DNA of 64,000 nt from DASUNQ01 sp035536455 (GTDB taxonomy: Bacteria > Acidobacteriota > Thermoanaerobaculia > Multivoradales > UBA5704): the NCBI GenBank assembly GCA_035536455.1, contig DATLOC010000027.1:51136-115135 (forward strand), written 5' to 3'. A program made the position numbers and the translations under genes. Under the pieces are notes generated by a model that was not told where the DNA came from, searched no databases, and saw only the letters and a list, made by a program, of their open reading frames with translations. This document shows positions 7,235 through 18,500 of this stretch, one piece after another. The number at the start of each line of letters is the position of its first letter. Positions within the stretch are counted from its first letter, which is position 1.

Positions 7235-9571
7235 GTGTCTTTCTTCCGCATGAGGATCAACAGCCGGCGGAAGCTGTGCGTCTTGGTCGCCGCTTTGGGT
7301 CTGTTCGTGTGCGGGCGCGGCGACCCACCCCTGACCGCGGCCGTCGTGAGCCCGCGGCGCCACGCATTCCTGGTCGGGATCGACGACTACGAGGGGCCGC
7401 CCGGAAACCTCCTCAAGGGCGCCGTGGACCGCGGCTGGCGCAATCTCGACGGCGCCGTCAACGACGTGCGCCTGCTGCGCGAGATGCTCGTCGCCCGCTA
7501 CGGCTTCACGGCGCGGGAGGTCGCGACCCTGACCGACCGCGCCGCCACCCGCGCGGCGATCCTGCGCGGGATCGAGACCCACCTCGTGCGGCAGGCCGGC
7601 CCCGGCGACGTCGTCCTCTTCTACTTCTCGGGTCACGGGTCGCAGGTGCGCAACTCACGCTCCGACGAGCCGGACGGCCGGGACGAGACGCTGGTGCCGG
7701 CCGACTCCCGCGCCAGCGCGCCGGACATCCGGGACAAGGAGCTGCGGCGGCTGTTCAACCGCATCCTCGACCGCGGGGCGCGCCTGACCGTGGTGCTCGA
7801 TGCCTGCTACAGCGGCTCGGCGGCGCGCGGTCTGCCGAGCGGCGCGCTCTCTCGCGGCATCGACCCCGATCTGCGCGACGCCGCCGACCCCTTCGGCTAC
7901 GGCCCGCGGCCCGAGGAGCGCGGGGCGCTCGTGCTCTCGGCGGCCCAGGACTTCGACCGCGCCTGGGAGAGCTGGGACGAGAAGGGAATGCGGCACGGCG
8001 CCTTCTCGCTGGCCTTCGTGCGCGCGATGCGGGACGCCGCCCCCGACGAGCCCGCGGAGGAGACCTTCCTCCGCACGCGTGCCCGCCTCCAGGGCGAGCT
8101 GCGCTTCCAGGAGCCGGTCCTCACCGGCAACGCCGCGGCGCGTCTGGCGCCGCTGCTGGAGTCGCGGCGGGCGCCGCGGGGCGACCGCGCCGTCGTCGCC
8201 GTCGAGCGCGTCGAGCGGAGCGGGAAGGTGATCCTCCAGGGCGGCTGGGCGCACGGCCTCTCGGTGGGAAGCGAGCTGCGCCTCGGCACGCCGGGCAACG
8301 AGGAGGTCCGACTCCTCGTCACGGCGATGAAGGGGCCCGGGCGCTGCGAGGCGCAGGTCCGAACCCAGAGGCAGCGGGCGGCACCGGCGCGCGTCTCGCC
8401 CGGCGCGCTGGCGGAGGTCGTGAGCTGGGAGGTGCCGCCGATGCCGCCTCTCCGCGTCTGGATGCCGCGCGCCGGCGACGCGGCTCTCGAGGCGGCCGTC
8501 CGGCTGGCCGCGGAGCTCGCCGGCGAGTCGCCGCGGCGCCGCGTCGGCTGGGTGAGCGATCCGACCGCCGCGACGCCGACGCACCTCCTCCGCTGGCGCG
8601 AGGGAGCCTGGGAGCTCCTCGGGCCGCGCGGCCTCCCGGAGCGGTTGGGGCCGGCCGCCGACGCCGCGGCGGTCCTGGCGCGAGCCGCCACCCCTCACGC
8701 AGCGCTCTTCGTGCAGCTCCCCGCACCCGCGGGGCTGCCGATCCGGGTCGGGCCGGGGACAGACCATGAGGGGATCGCGCAGGCGGAGCGGCCCGAGCTG
8801 GCCGACTACGTGCTCGTCGGCCGGCTGGCGGGCCGGCGGGTGGAGTACGCCTGGGTGCGTCCCGAGGTCGAGGCCGCTGACCGCCGGCGGAGCGGGCTGC
8901 CGGTGCGCAGCGACTGGGTCGAGCTCGACCCGCGCCGCGCCGACGAGGCGACGCTCGCGCTCACCTGGGCGCTGCTCCGGCTGCGCCGGGTGCAGGGGTG
9001 GTACCGCCTGGAGTCCCCCGCCGCCGGGGAGTTCGCCTACCGGCTGGCGCTGGGGTCCCGCGACGGTCGCGAGATGAGCGGCGGGACGCTACGCGGCGGC
9101 GACAAGCTCAACCTCGGGTTGCGCCTGAGGGCGGCGCAGCCGGCGGTCACGCCGCGCTACGTCTACGCCTTCATGATCGACAGCCGCGGCAAGAGCGTCC
9201 TCCTCTTCCCGGCGGCCGGGCCGCTGGAGAACCGCTTCCCAGTCTCTCGGCCCGGTTCTCCGTCCGCGGCGCCGCAGGCGATCGCCTTGGGGCCGCCGGG
9301 CCTCGTCGAGGTGACCGAGCCGTACGGCGTGGACACCTATTTCCTGCTCAGCAGCGAGGAGCAGCTTCCCAACCCGTGGGTGCTCGAGTGGGAGGGGGTG
9401 CGGACGCGCGACCCGCGCACGCTGTCGCCGCTCGAGGAGCTGGTGTTCGCCACCAGCGGAGCGATGCGCTCCGCCGCGGTGAGGATGCCGTCGAGCTGGT
9501 CGCTCGAGCGGCGGGTGTTCGAGTCGGTGCCCGCGACGGCGAGGAAGAGGGGCGGGCGTGATGATGCCTAG
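7235..9571 (+). CDS. Caspase-like protease with C-terminal DUF4384-like domain
   Basis: 778 residues from GTG 7235; ATG 7250 is an equally good start and removes 5 residues. A hydrophobic stretch (LCVLVAALGLFVC) marks an export signal or anchor. A peptidase C14 (caspase-type) domain covers about 43-290: HAFLVGIDDY strand, catalytic His134 in YFSGHGSQ and Cys191 in VLDACYSG. The middle of the protein is of unknown type. Around residues 600-700 a region with YVYAFMIDSRGKSVLLFP resembles DUF4384, a frequent companion of bacterial caspases. It is the first gene of a seven-gene run, and the next gene starts inside its last codons. The dyad is intact, so it should be active. Bacterial caspase homologues usually prefer basic residues, but its specificity cannot be read from sequence. 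Confidence 0.9.
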   Translation: MSFFRMRINSRRKLCVLVAALGLFVCGRGDPPLTAAVVSPRRHAFLVGIDDYEGPPGNLLKGAVDRGWRNLDGAVNDVRLLREMLVARYGFTAREVATLTDRAATRAAILRGIETHLVRQAGPGDVVLFYFSGHGSQVRNSRSDEPDGRDETLVPADSRASAPDIRDKELRRLFNRILDRGARLTVVLDACYSGSAARGLPSGALSRGIDPDLRDAADPFGYGPRPEERGALVLSAAQDFDRAWESWDEKGMRHGAFSLAFVRAMRDAAPDEPAEETFLRTRARLQGELRFQEPVLTGNAAARLAPLLESRRAPRGDRAVVAVERVERSGKVILQGGWAHGLSVGSELRLGTPGNEEVRLLVTAMKGPGRCEAQVRTQRQRAAPARVSPGALAEVVSWEVPPMPPLRVWMPRAGDAALEAAVRLAAELAGESPRRRVGWVSDPTAATPTHLLRWREGAWELLGPRGLPERLGPAADAAAVLARAATPHAALFVQLPAPAGLPIRVGPGTDHEGIAQAERPELADYVLVGRLAGRRVEYAWVRPEVEAADRRRSGLPVRSDWVELDPRRADEATLALTWALLRLRRVQGWYRLESPAAGEFAYRLALGSRDGREMSGGTLRGGDKLNLGLRLRAAQPAVTPRYVYAFMIDSRGKSVLLFPAAGPLENRFPVSRPGSPSAAPQAIALGPPGLVEVTEPYGVDTYFLLSSEEQLPNPWVLEWEGVRTRDPRTLSPLEELVFATSGAMRSAAVRMPSSWSLERRVFESVPATARKRGGRDDA

Positions 9572-12500
9572 AAGCGGGCGCGTGATGGGCGCGCTCCTTC
9601 TGGCCGGCGCGCTGCTGGCCCGCGGCCCGCTGCGCGCCGAGGAGACGCGCCCTGCCGAGCCCGACCGCGCCGAGGCCCTGGTCGACGCGGCCGCGGCCCA
9701 CATCGCCGGCGAACGGATGGCCGAGGCGGAGGCCGCCCTCGGCGAGGCGCTGCCCCTCTTCCAGGCCCGGCAGGACCGGCGCGGCGAGGCGTTCTGCCGG
9801 CTCCTGCAGGGGCTGGCCGACACGGCCGCCGGGCGGGACGGCGCCGCCGTCGCGAACCTCGAGCAGAGCCTGCCGGTGCTCGAGGAGAGCGGCGAGCTCA
9901 TGACCGCGTGGCTCGTGCACGTGACGCTCGCCGAGCTGGAGAAACGCAACGGACGCACCGAGAAGGCGATCGCGCGCTACGAGCAGGCTCTCGCCGTGGT
10001 CGCGCGGATCGAGCGTGCGCCGGCAAGGCTGTCGTTGGAAGGCCTCGAACGCCTGGGGAAGGTCTTCGGCGTGCCCGCCATCGACCTCTCGCAGCTCGGG
10101 AGCGTCGCCCCCTTCGTCTTGCCGATCCTGGTGCGCTTCGCCGAGGCGGCGATCCGCGATGGCTACGCGGGCGCCCTGATCGAGGCGAATCGATTGGAGC
10201 AGGCGGAGACCGAGCTGGCGCGGGCCGCCGAGCTGTCCCAGCTCTTCGGCGGGCTCCTGGACGGTTCCCTCGCGGTCCACCGCGGTGACCTGCGCCGGCG
10301 CCAGTGGAAGTTCGACGAGGCCAAGAGGGAGTACGAGCGAGCCCTGGCCTCCCCGCTCCCTCCGCATCCCGGCGGCGCCGAGCAGGAGGTCCTGCGGGTG
10401 CTCGGCCGGCTGGCCGAGATCGAGGTGCTGAGCGGCCGGCTCGAACCGGCTCTGGCCTGGAACGACAAGGCGCTTGTGCGGGTGCGAGACAAGAAGGACC
10501 GCAAGCGCGAAGCGGCCGTGCTGCAAGACCGGGCCGAGCTCTGCCTGCGCGGCGGCCGCATGGGCGAAGCCGAGAGGCTCCTTCGCCAGGCCCTCGCGAT
10601 CGCCGTCGAGCTCGGCGACCGTTACCGACAGGTCTCGGTCCTGAGCGATCTCGGGCTGCTGGCCGTGTTGCGGGGCGACGTCCAGGCAGCGGTGGAGCAC
10701 CTTGAGAAGGCGGACTCGCTCGGCCGCGGACTGGACGAGCCCTTCGTCATGGCCGGCGTCAGGACCCTCCGGGCCGAGGCCTACGTGCTCGGTGGGATTC
10801 GCGGCGAAGGGCTCTCCGAGGAGGCCGCCCGGCAGGCGGCACAGAGCGACTTCCGGCTGGCCGAGGCGCTGATGAAGATGCTCGAGGCCTACGACCGGCT
10901 CGGCTCGGGCGAGGACGACGGCGGCGAGCTCGAAAAGCGCTTCGCGGAGTTCTGGGACCTAGCCGAGGCGGAGGTGCCTGGCGTCGTCGACGCAGGAACG
11001 CGGGCGCTGATTCTGGAGGCCCTCCGCATGCAGCGCGGCGCTCAGCCGGCGCAGCCGGTTCCCGAGCCCGGCCCGGCCCCCGTCATGCCGCACGCGGCGG
11101 CGTTCTCGACCTTCCTGCGCGGTCGGCTGCATGCAGTGCGCGGGGAGTGGGCGGCGGCCCGCGAGCTTTGGACGCGCGCGTTCGAGGAGGCCAGCCGGCT
11201 GGAGCACCGCGACTTCGCCGCCGGCATGTCGGCGGCGGTCGGGGTGGCCTACTGGAAAGAGGGCATGGCGGACCTCGCGATTAAGCACCTGTCGCGGGCC
11301 GCCGACCTCCTGCGCGAGCAGGGCGAGGAGTTCCGGGTGGAGGAGCTGCTCGCGGCGTACCTGGGCGGCGAGCGCCGGTGGTTCTTCGAGATCCTCGTCG
11401 AGCTGCTGGCCCGGGAGGGCCGCGGGCGGGAGGCGTTCGAGCGCGCCGAGGAAGCGCGCGCCCAGACCCTCCTGCGGCTGCTGGGCAGCCAACGCCTGAG
11501 GGCGCGCGACGGCGCCGACACCGAGCTGGTCTCCGAGGCCGAGGCGCTGCGCATGGCGATGACGGTCTGGGAGCGCGACCTCGCCAGCGCCGAGGGACTG
11601 CAGCAGGAGGCGTTGCGCGAGGACCTCTCCCACGCCCGCCTCCGTTACGAGCAGCTTCTCCCCCGCCTGAAGGTCACGAACCCTGGCTACGCCTTGATCC
11701 GGACGGTGACGCCGCCGACGGTCGAGCAGGTGCAGCGCGAGCTGCCGCCGGACACGACGTTGATCAGCTATTTCGTGACGGGCTCGACGACGCACGCGTG
11801 GGTCGTCGACCGGGAGTCCTTCCGCTACGTCGCGCTGCCGCTGGGCGCCGCCGAGCTGCGCCGGGCCGCCGAGATCTGGAAGGGGGGGCCGGCCGGTGCA
11901 AGCCGCGGCGCGAAACGCGACGATGAGAAAGGCTCAGTCGAACGGCGCGCGGAGGACCTCTACCAGGGTCTCTTCGCGCCGCTCGTTCCCTGCATCCGGC
12001 ACCGCCGGCTGCTCATCGTCCCGCACGGCCCGCTCCACTACGTCCCCTTCGCGGCGCTACGCGAGAAGGCGAGCGGCCGTTACCTGATCGAGGACTACAC
12101 GCTGGCTTACGCCCCGAGCACCAGCGTGCTGCCCTTCCTCCGCCGCGAGACCGCCATCGCGGGGCGAGCGTTGGTGCTGGGCGCGCCCGCGGTGCGCGAT
12201 CGGCGCCTCGGGCAGCTGCCGGCCGCGCGCGAAGAGGCCGCGGCCGTGGCGCGGCTGTTCGGCACCGAGCCGCTGCTCGACCGCGAGGCGCGCGAGAGCC
12301 GTCTCTACGAGTTGGGCGGCGGCGTCGACCTGCTCCACGTCGCCGCGCACGGGCTCTACGAAGCGAAGAGCCCGCTGTTCAGCCGGCTGGCCCTGGCGCC
12401 GGGGGACGGCCACGACGGGAACCTCGAAGTGCACGAGATCTTCGCGGGGCTCGACCTGGACGGGGTCGACCTCGTCGTCCTCTCCGCTTGCCGCACCGCC

Positions 12501-12794
12501 GAAGGCGAGCCCAGCGGTGGCGACGAGATCACGGGACTGACCCGTGCCTTCCTCTATGCCGGAACCCCGGCGGTGATCTCCACCCTCTGGGACATCGACG
12601 ACGCGGCCTCGGCGCTGCTCATGGAGGAGTTCTACCGCCGCCTGCTCGAGGGCGTTCCTGTCGCCGAGGCCCTCCAGCAGGCGCAGATCAGCCTGCGGCA
12701 CCACCCCCGTTACGAGGCCCCCTTCTTCTGGGCGGCGTTCAGCCTGACCGGAGACCCCCGCGGGCAGTGGCTGCGCGCCACCTCGGCTCGCTGA
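9558..12794 (+). CDS. Second CHAT-domain protease with TPR-like repeats, exported
   Basis: A 1078-residue protein with three possible starts in a row (GTG 9558, ATG 9561, ATG 9564), all inside the end of the caspase gene, so translation is coupled. A signal peptide (MGALLLAGALLARGPLRA) has no lipobox, so it is predicted to be secreted to the periplasm. Residues about 35-650 carry many TPR-like helix pairs. The C-terminal CHAT domain has the dyad His931 (VAAHGLY) and Cys978 (LSACRTAE), plus the typical GTPAVISTLW and APFFWAAFSLTG ends. It resembles the CHAT lipoprotein at 1787-5119 but is clearly diverged from it. It sits between a caspase gene and a vWA gene in a run of same-strand genes. Confidence 0.9.
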   Translation: MMMPRSGRVMGALLLAGALLARGPLRAEETRPAEPDRAEALVDAAAAHIAGERMAEAEAALGEALPLFQARQDRRGEAFCRLLQGLADTAAGRDGAAVANLEQSLPVLEESGELMTAWLVHVTLAELEKRNGRTEKAIARYEQALAVVARIERAPARLSLEGLERLGKVFGVPAIDLSQLGSVAPFVLPILVRFAEAAIRDGYAGALIEANRLEQAETELARAAELSQLFGGLLDGSLAVHRGDLRRRQWKFDEAKREYERALASPLPPHPGGAEQEVLRVLGRLAEIEVLSGRLEPALAWNDKALVRVRDKKDRKREAAVLQDRAELCLRGGRMGEAERLLRQALAIAVELGDRYRQVSVLSDLGLLAVLRGDVQAAVEHLEKADSLGRGLDEPFVMAGVRTLRAEAYVLGGIRGEGLSEEAARQAAQSDFRLAEALMKMLEAYDRLGSGEDDGGELEKRFAEFWDLAEAEVPGVVDAGTRALILEALRMQRGAQPAQPVPEPGPAPVMPHAAAFSTFLRGRLHAVRGEWAAARELWTRAFEEASRLEHRDFAAGMSAAVGVAYWKEGMADLAIKHLSRAADLLREQGEEFRVEELLAAYLGGERRWFFEILVELLAREGRGREAFERAEEARAQTLLRLLGSQRLRARDGADTELVSEAEALRMAMTVWERDLASAEGLQQEALREDLSHARLRYEQLLPRLKVTNPGYALIRTVTPPTVEQVQRELPPDTTLISYFVTGSTTHAWVVDRESFRYVALPLGAAELRRAAEIWKGGPAGASRGAKRDDEKGSVERRAEDLYQGLFAPLVPCIRHRRLLIVPHGPLHYVPFAALREKASGRYLIEDYTLAYAPSTSVLPFLRRETAIAGRALVLGAPAVRDRRLGQLPAAREEAAAVARLFGTEPLLDREARESRLYELGGGVDLLHVAAHGLYEAKSPLFSRLALAPGDGHDGNLEVHEIFAGLDLDGVDLVVLSACRTAEGEPSGGDEITGLTRAFLYAGTPAVISTLWDIDDAASALLMEEFYRRLLEGVPVAEALQQAQISLRHHPRYEAPFFWAAFSLTGDPRGQWLRATSAR

Positions 12795-12882
12795 GACGTC
12801 CCACAAACCGCCCCGGCCGGTGTCTCTCTTGAAGTAGCAACTGCTGGCGGCGATGCCGGCAGGTTGGCAAGGAGACGACGCC

Positions 12883-15582
12883 ATGCGGCGAGCGTGTGCT
12901 TGGTGCGCGGCAACGGTGCTGTTATCGCTCTCGGCGGCGGCGGCGGCACAGCCGACCGGCGGTCAGCCACCGCAGCTGCCGCTGCAGCACATCGTCTTCG
13001 TCATCGACAACTCGAGCTCCATGGAGAATCAGGCGAACCCCTCGGACCCGCTCCGCCTGCGCGGCGTCGCGGCCAGCTTGATTCTCGATGCCGCCGAGCT
13101 GGCTTCGAACGTGGAGGCGGGGCTGGTGTTCTTCAGCGACGGGGCCGAAAGCGACGGCAGGCTCCACCCCCCGGACGTCATCCGGCAGCGGCTCCAGGCC
13201 GACGGGCTGCCCGCGTCCCAGGGCGGCACCAACATGCACGCCGGGCTGGAGAGGGCCATCAGCATATTCAGCGGCTCGGCGGCAAGCATCAAGAAGATCG
13301 TCCTGATCACCGACGGCGAGCCGGACGCCGGCCAGAGTCAATCGATCGTCGGCTCCCTGGTGCCGCACGCGCAGCAGGCCGGGATCCAGATCTTCGCCCT
13401 GGGTTTGAGCCGGGCGGACACGGCGTTCCTCGACCAGCTCACGCTGCCGACCCGCGGCCGGACGCTCCTGAGCCCGCGGCACCAGGAGCTGCTGCAGCGC
13501 GCCAAGGAGCTCATCGCCGAGCGCGACAACGTCTACACGCTCGTCCAGGAAGCGCTACAGACCTCACGGACAGACTACGAATTCGAGCTCCCCCCGGGGG
13601 CCGATCGGGCACGGCTGACGACGATCCTCGACCGGCCGCAGGAGTTCGGCCGGAGCGAGATCGAGTTCACCCTCGAAGGGCCGGACGCCGGCGACCCCGG
13701 GCGGCCCTACGTCGTCGACACCGCCGCGGGAGACCGGGTGGCGGCGTGGACGACCTTCTTCCGCACGCCCGGGAAGTACAAGCTGCGCGTGGCGACGAGC
13801 AAGCCGGGCGTGACCGGCCATCTCGGCCTCAAGCTGATGGTCGAGGCCCTCTCGACGCTCCGGATTGCCCTGCGGCTCAACCCGCCGGACGAGCAGTACA
13901 TGTTCGGCGACGAGGTCGAGGTGCAGGTGGAGGCCACGAGCGGCAGCGGCACCGTCGACCCCTCGACGCTGCGGCTGAGCGCGACCGTGAGCACTCCCGC
14001 CGGCGGCGGGCCGAGCATCGCCTTCAGCGGTCTGCAGGGTCGTTTCCGGGTGCCCGACGTGGCGGGCCGGCACACGATCGTGGTCAAGGCCGAGACGTCT
14101 CAGAGGCTGGGACGCGCGCAGCAGGCGAAGGACTACACGGCCATCGGGTTGGTCCCCGCAGTGCTCAAGTCGTCGCGGCCCGCGCTGGCCTTCGTCCACC
14201 CTCTGGGGCCGGATCGGCCGCAGGTGGAAGAGGTGTTCAAGGTCTTCGCCGAGTTCCCGGAAGGCGCCAGGCGGCAGCCGGTGAAGGTCTCGGCGACCTG
14301 GATCTCGCCGGTCGGCGAGGCCGAGCTGATCGGTCCCGGCGAGGCGAGCCTGCGCCGGGCTCCCGCGCGCTACACAGTGCCTCCGGAAGGGCTCGAGCTG
14401 CGCCTGCGGGTCAAGATGGACCCGACGAAGCCGCTCAAGGGCAAGAGCGGCAAGCACCCCGGCGAGATCCGGCTCTTCTCGCAGGAGGCGGGCGAACTGG
14501 TGATCCCCTTCCAACTCGAGGAGCGGCGGCCGAAGTTCGAGCTGAAGGGCGCGCCCAAGGCGTTCACCCTCTGGTGGGACCCCTGGCAGCCGCGCCAGGT
14601 GAGCTTGGGGCGGGTGGTTTCGGACCTCAGCACGCCGAGCACGTTCACCGTCACGGTGCCGGAGGCCATTCTCGCGCCGGGCCAGGGAGCGAAGATCGCC
14701 GATCTGGCGCTGCGGATCGCCGGCGAGGCCCGGGAGCCCGAGCCCGTCGACGCCGGCAAGCTCCGCTACGGCCCGGTCGATCTCCCGCCCGGCGAGGAGG
14801 TCCCTCTCGACCTCCTCCTGACGCCGACCGACGACACGCAATGGGAGCGCCTGGCGGCGAGCCGGCAGCCGGTCGAGGTCCGGCTGCGGTCGGACCTGGG
14901 GATGGAGGCGACGATCGAGCCCGCGTTCTGGGCGATCGGCGGTTGGCGGAGCGGCATGCCGCTGCTCGGGCCCTGGTCTCGCCACGGCCGGCACTTGGCG
15001 GTCTATCTGCTCTGCGGCGGCGGCCTGCTGCTGGTCCTCTACCTGTTCGTGCGCCGGGGCCTGCTGGTGCGCCGTTTCTGGCGATTCCGCAGCGGGTCGC
15101 TACGTGCCCTCGGGATGGGGGCGATCCAGATCGGCGAGGCCGGGACGACGGGCGCCGCCGCTCTCTTGCTGCCGAACTCGGGATCGGAGCTGGACGACCG
15201 CTCCCTGGCGCGGGTGTGGCCGGAGGGCAACAGCCAACACCTCGACGACCTCTCGGAAGGGCGTCTCCTCCTCAAGGACCGGCAGCTCACTGCGCCGCGG
15301 CGCCTCGCCCCGGGCGATGTCTTGAGCATCGAAGATCCGGGAGTCCCGCAAGGGAGGCTCTGGGAGTTCGACTACAACGGCTTCGATCCCGACACCGGGG
15401 CGGGCGAGCTCCAGGTCTCGATCAGCCCGGCGCCATTCACGGCTGGCCGGCTCGCGCGCAAGCTCGTCGTGGGCGTGCTCCTCCTCGCGCTTGTGAAGCT
15501 CTTCCTGGGTTGGGGGTGGGTGACGGAGCTCGCCTACCGCTTGCCGCTGATCGAGGCCGCCTACGTGCGGCTTCTTCCGTGA
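12883..15582 (+). CDS. vWA-domain protein spanning the membrane
   Basis: 899 residues from ATG 12883, chosen because AAGGAG lies 9 bases upstream and the signal peptide (TVLLSLSAAAAA) then starts properly. A vWA domain follows (about 35-230) with a complete metal-ion site: DNSSS (42-46), the Thr of GGTNMHAG and ITDGEPD. A long beta-rich region fills 250-690. One membrane segment (about 706-725, LLCGGGLLLVLYLFV) and another (about 861-885, LVVGVLLLALVKLFLGWGWV) enclose a loop of about 130 residues that should lie in the cytoplasm. That layout would let it bind a ligand or partner in the periplasm and contact the tubulin-like GTPase encoded next. The two genes are coupled by a GTGA overlap. Confidence 0.88.
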   Translation: MRRACAWCAATVLLSLSAAAAAQPTGGQPPQLPLQHIVFVIDNSSSMENQANPSDPLRLRGVAASLILDAAELASNVEAGLVFFSDGAESDGRLHPPDVIRQRLQADGLPASQGGTNMHAGLERAISIFSGSAASIKKIVLITDGEPDAGQSQSIVGSLVPHAQQAGIQIFALGLSRADTAFLDQLTLPTRGRTLLSPRHQELLQRAKELIAERDNVYTLVQEALQTSRTDYEFELPPGADRARLTTILDRPQEFGRSEIEFTLEGPDAGDPGRPYVVDTAAGDRVAAWTTFFRTPGKYKLRVATSKPGVTGHLGLKLMVEALSTLRIALRLNPPDEQYMFGDEVEVQVEATSGSGTVDPSTLRLSATVSTPAGGGPSIAFSGLQGRFRVPDVAGRHTIVVKAETSQRLGRAQQAKDYTAIGLVPAVLKSSRPALAFVHPLGPDRPQVEEVFKVFAEFPEGARRQPVKVSATWISPVGEAELIGPGEASLRRAPARYTVPPEGLELRLRVKMDPTKPLKGKSGKHPGEIRLFSQEAGELVIPFQLEERRPKFELKGAPKAFTLWWDPWQPRQVSLGRVVSDLSTPSTFTVTVPEAILAPGQGAKIADLALRIAGEAREPEPVDAGKLRYGPVDLPPGEEVPLDLLLTPTDDTQWERLAASRQPVEVRLRSDLGMEATIEPAFWAIGGWRSGMPLLGPWSRHGRHLAVYLLCGGGLLLVLYLFVRRGLLVRRFWRFRSGSLRALGMGAIQIGEAGTTGAAALLLPNSGSELDDRSLARVWPEGNSQHLDDLSEGRLLLKDRQLTAPRRLAPGDVLSIEDPGVPQGRLWEFDYNGFDPDTGAGELQVSISPAPFTAGRLARKLVVGVLLLALVKLFLGWGWVTELAYRLPLIEAAYVRLLP

Positions 15583-15587
15583 CTCCC

Positions 15588-18500
15588 ATGATCACCCTGA
15601 CCGAAAAGACCTTCCCGCAGCCGACGCTTTCGATCTATCTCGGCGGCACCGGCATCCTCGTCGGGGACTCCTTGCTCACCATGCTGGAAACCCTCCCGGA
15701 CGCGGAGCGGGCCTTCGTCGAGACGTTCTTCATCGACTCCCAGGAGCCGACGATCCGCGACCACGAGCGCGCCCGCCACTACTGCTACAGCGACTTGGGG
15801 GTCTTCTCGCAGCCGATCTACGAAGGGTTCACCGAGCGGCGGTTCCCCGAGAACCTCGGAGTCAACCCCGTCGTCAGCTCGTGCGACGGCTGCGGCGTGA
15901 CCAGGATCTTCGGAGCGGCGAGTCTCGTGGCTTGCCGCGACGACTTCACCGACCTGGTCGAGCGAGCGAACGCACGGCTGCCCAAGGACGGCGCGAGCGC
16001 GCAGCCGCTGCAGGTCTTCCTCACCGCCAGCGCCTGCGGCGGGACCGGCGCCGGGATGATCCTCGACGCGGCCGCCCTGGTCCGGCACGTCTGCCGCACG
16101 AGGATCGGGAGTAATCCACGGATCTTTCTCTTCCTGCTAGGCCCCACGGCCTTCTTCGAGGATCCGACGATCAACCTGCGCGAGGACCAGCGGCACCGCA
16201 TGCAGGCCTCCACTTACGCCCTGCTGAAGGAGCTGCACCACTTCGCCCAAGGCAACGAGTTCGTCAGCGCGTACCGGCTGCGCGACGAGATCGTGCGCAT
16301 CGGCAACAGCTCGGACGACGACCGGCTCTTCGACTGGGTCTTTTTCATCGACGGACGGGCTGAGCAAGGGGCGCCCAGGAGCCTCGCGGAGGTGACCTGG
16401 ACGGTGGCCGAGGCGCAGCTTCACCTCGGCGTCAGCGAGGTGGGCCGCAAGGTCGCGGAGTCCCTGCCCAACCAGCGCGAGGAGCGGGTGCGGAGCTTCG
16501 GGCTGCACTTCGTGCACCCGGACAACAAGCATCGCCTCTCAGAGGCCGCTCGCGACCAGCTGGCGAAGTCCTCCCGCACGACCTTCCTCGCCAGCCTGGC
16601 GGTGCGCAGCGTGTATTTCCCGGCGGAGGAGATCAAATCCTGGTTCCGCTGGCGCTGGGTCCACGAAGCGCTGGACAAGACGGTGGACCGCCGAGCGGTC
16701 GGCGGCGGTGTCGCGCTCGTCGACGAGTTCGACCGTCTGCTCGGCTACGACGACGGCGACGTACTGGAGGAGGGGCTGCTGAAGGAGCTCGGCCTGCGGG
16801 CCGAGCAGTTGCTGCAGGTCGTGGCGGAGCGCGATCTCAGCCGCGGCATGGCCGAGGGCCCGAGCCCCTCCATGCCGCTCGAAGGGATGATCCAAGGCGC
16901 CGGGGAGTTGCTCGACGTCGCGGCGTCGCTGCTCGCCGAGCTGCGAGAGGAGCCGGCCGCACCCGCGCCGGGAGCGGAGCGCACGGGGGGACCTCTTTCG
17001 GGCGCCGACCTGCTCGCCGCCGCGCTGCCGCGCTGGAGCGCCGGGCTCGCCGCCGGTCTCGCGGCCGGGGGACGCAGTGCCGAGCGCCTCTGGTCCCTGG
17101 CCTGGGATCCGGTCGAAGGACGGGGCCTGCGCTGGCTGGACGCGTTCCTGACGCACACCGCGGATCTCCTGACGCAGCTCGCGCAACGGGGCGTCCGGCG
17201 GCCGCAGCTTGCCGATCTCGAGATGCAGCTGGGCGAAGCGCGCCAGCTCCACCAGTGGCTGGCGAGGAGCTACCAGCGCGAGAGCCGCACGCTGGGCTTC
17301 CGCTGGCGCGCCGTGCGTTTGAGGCTGGCGAAGCTGGCTCTCCTGGACGACAAGCAGGGCCCCGCCAGCGACGCCCTGCAGCGGAAGACGAAGAGGCTGG
17401 CTCGGCAGCTCACGGACCTGCGCGGCGAGTTGCTCGCGCAGCGGCGGGCCCAGCTCCTCGCGGCGCTGGCGCCGCAGGCCTGGCTGGAGGCGGCTCGGCT
17501 GCTCAGGCGCTGGCGGGAGGAGGCGCTGCTGCCGACGCTCACCGTCGCCGAGAACGCTCTCGCGCTGGCCCACAACCAGCGCGCGCTGGCGCGCGATGGC
17601 CTCGCCGTCCATCAGGGAGAGGGACGTCGCGGCCGGTGGCGCGCCCTGTCCACCGTCTCGGTCGCCGACGACGAGCTCCTGGCGCAGCTGAGCCGGCGCC
17701 TGGAAGACCGGGTGCAAGTGGAGTACCTCGTCCTCGGCCCTCTAGGGGGGCGGGGCCTCAGCCGCGAACGCCACCGGCTTTCGATCGACACCTTCCGCCG
17801 CACCGACGCTCGGACCGTCGTCGACATCCTCCACGCCCACGTCGCGGCGGAGACGACAGGGCCTCTCGCCATCATCGACGGCGGTTGGAACCTCGAAGAA
17901 GCCCGCGACCGGCTCAGGAGATCGGCGGCGAAGGCGCTCGACGAGGGCGCGCAGCCGCTGGTGCGGTTCGCGCGCGCCGCGGTCGGGCTGCAGCTCCAGG
18001 GATACTTCCTCGCTCCCCGCGAGCTCGTGCTGCCGCGACCCTTCGGTCGCACGGTAGGGCAGATGACCCCTCTCTCCTCGCGCGACCCGCTGCGGCTCGG
18101 AGTCGTCAGCTTCGCTTTCGGCATCCCTCCCAACGCGCTCTACGGCATGGACGAGCTCTTCGCCCAGTACACCAACCTGCTCGGAGACCAGGAGCGGAAC
18201 CGGGGCGTCCAGGACCGTTACCCACTGCACGTCTTTCGCGGCGCGGCCGAGAGCTTCGACGAGCCTTACTCGCCGCTGACGCTGGAGATGGACGAGGTGT
18301 TCTTGCACTCGCTGCTGCAAGTGGCGCGGGAGTTGGGGATCGACGACGGCCGGCGGATAGTTCTGGACATCCGGCAGTTCGACAACACCAAGCACGAGCT
18401 GGAGCGGGATTGGAATCGGCTCATCGAGCTGGCGGAGAAAGTCGTCCAGCGCCTGGACTGCCGCCCTGAAGAGGTGGACCGGCTGTTCCGGAACGGCGAG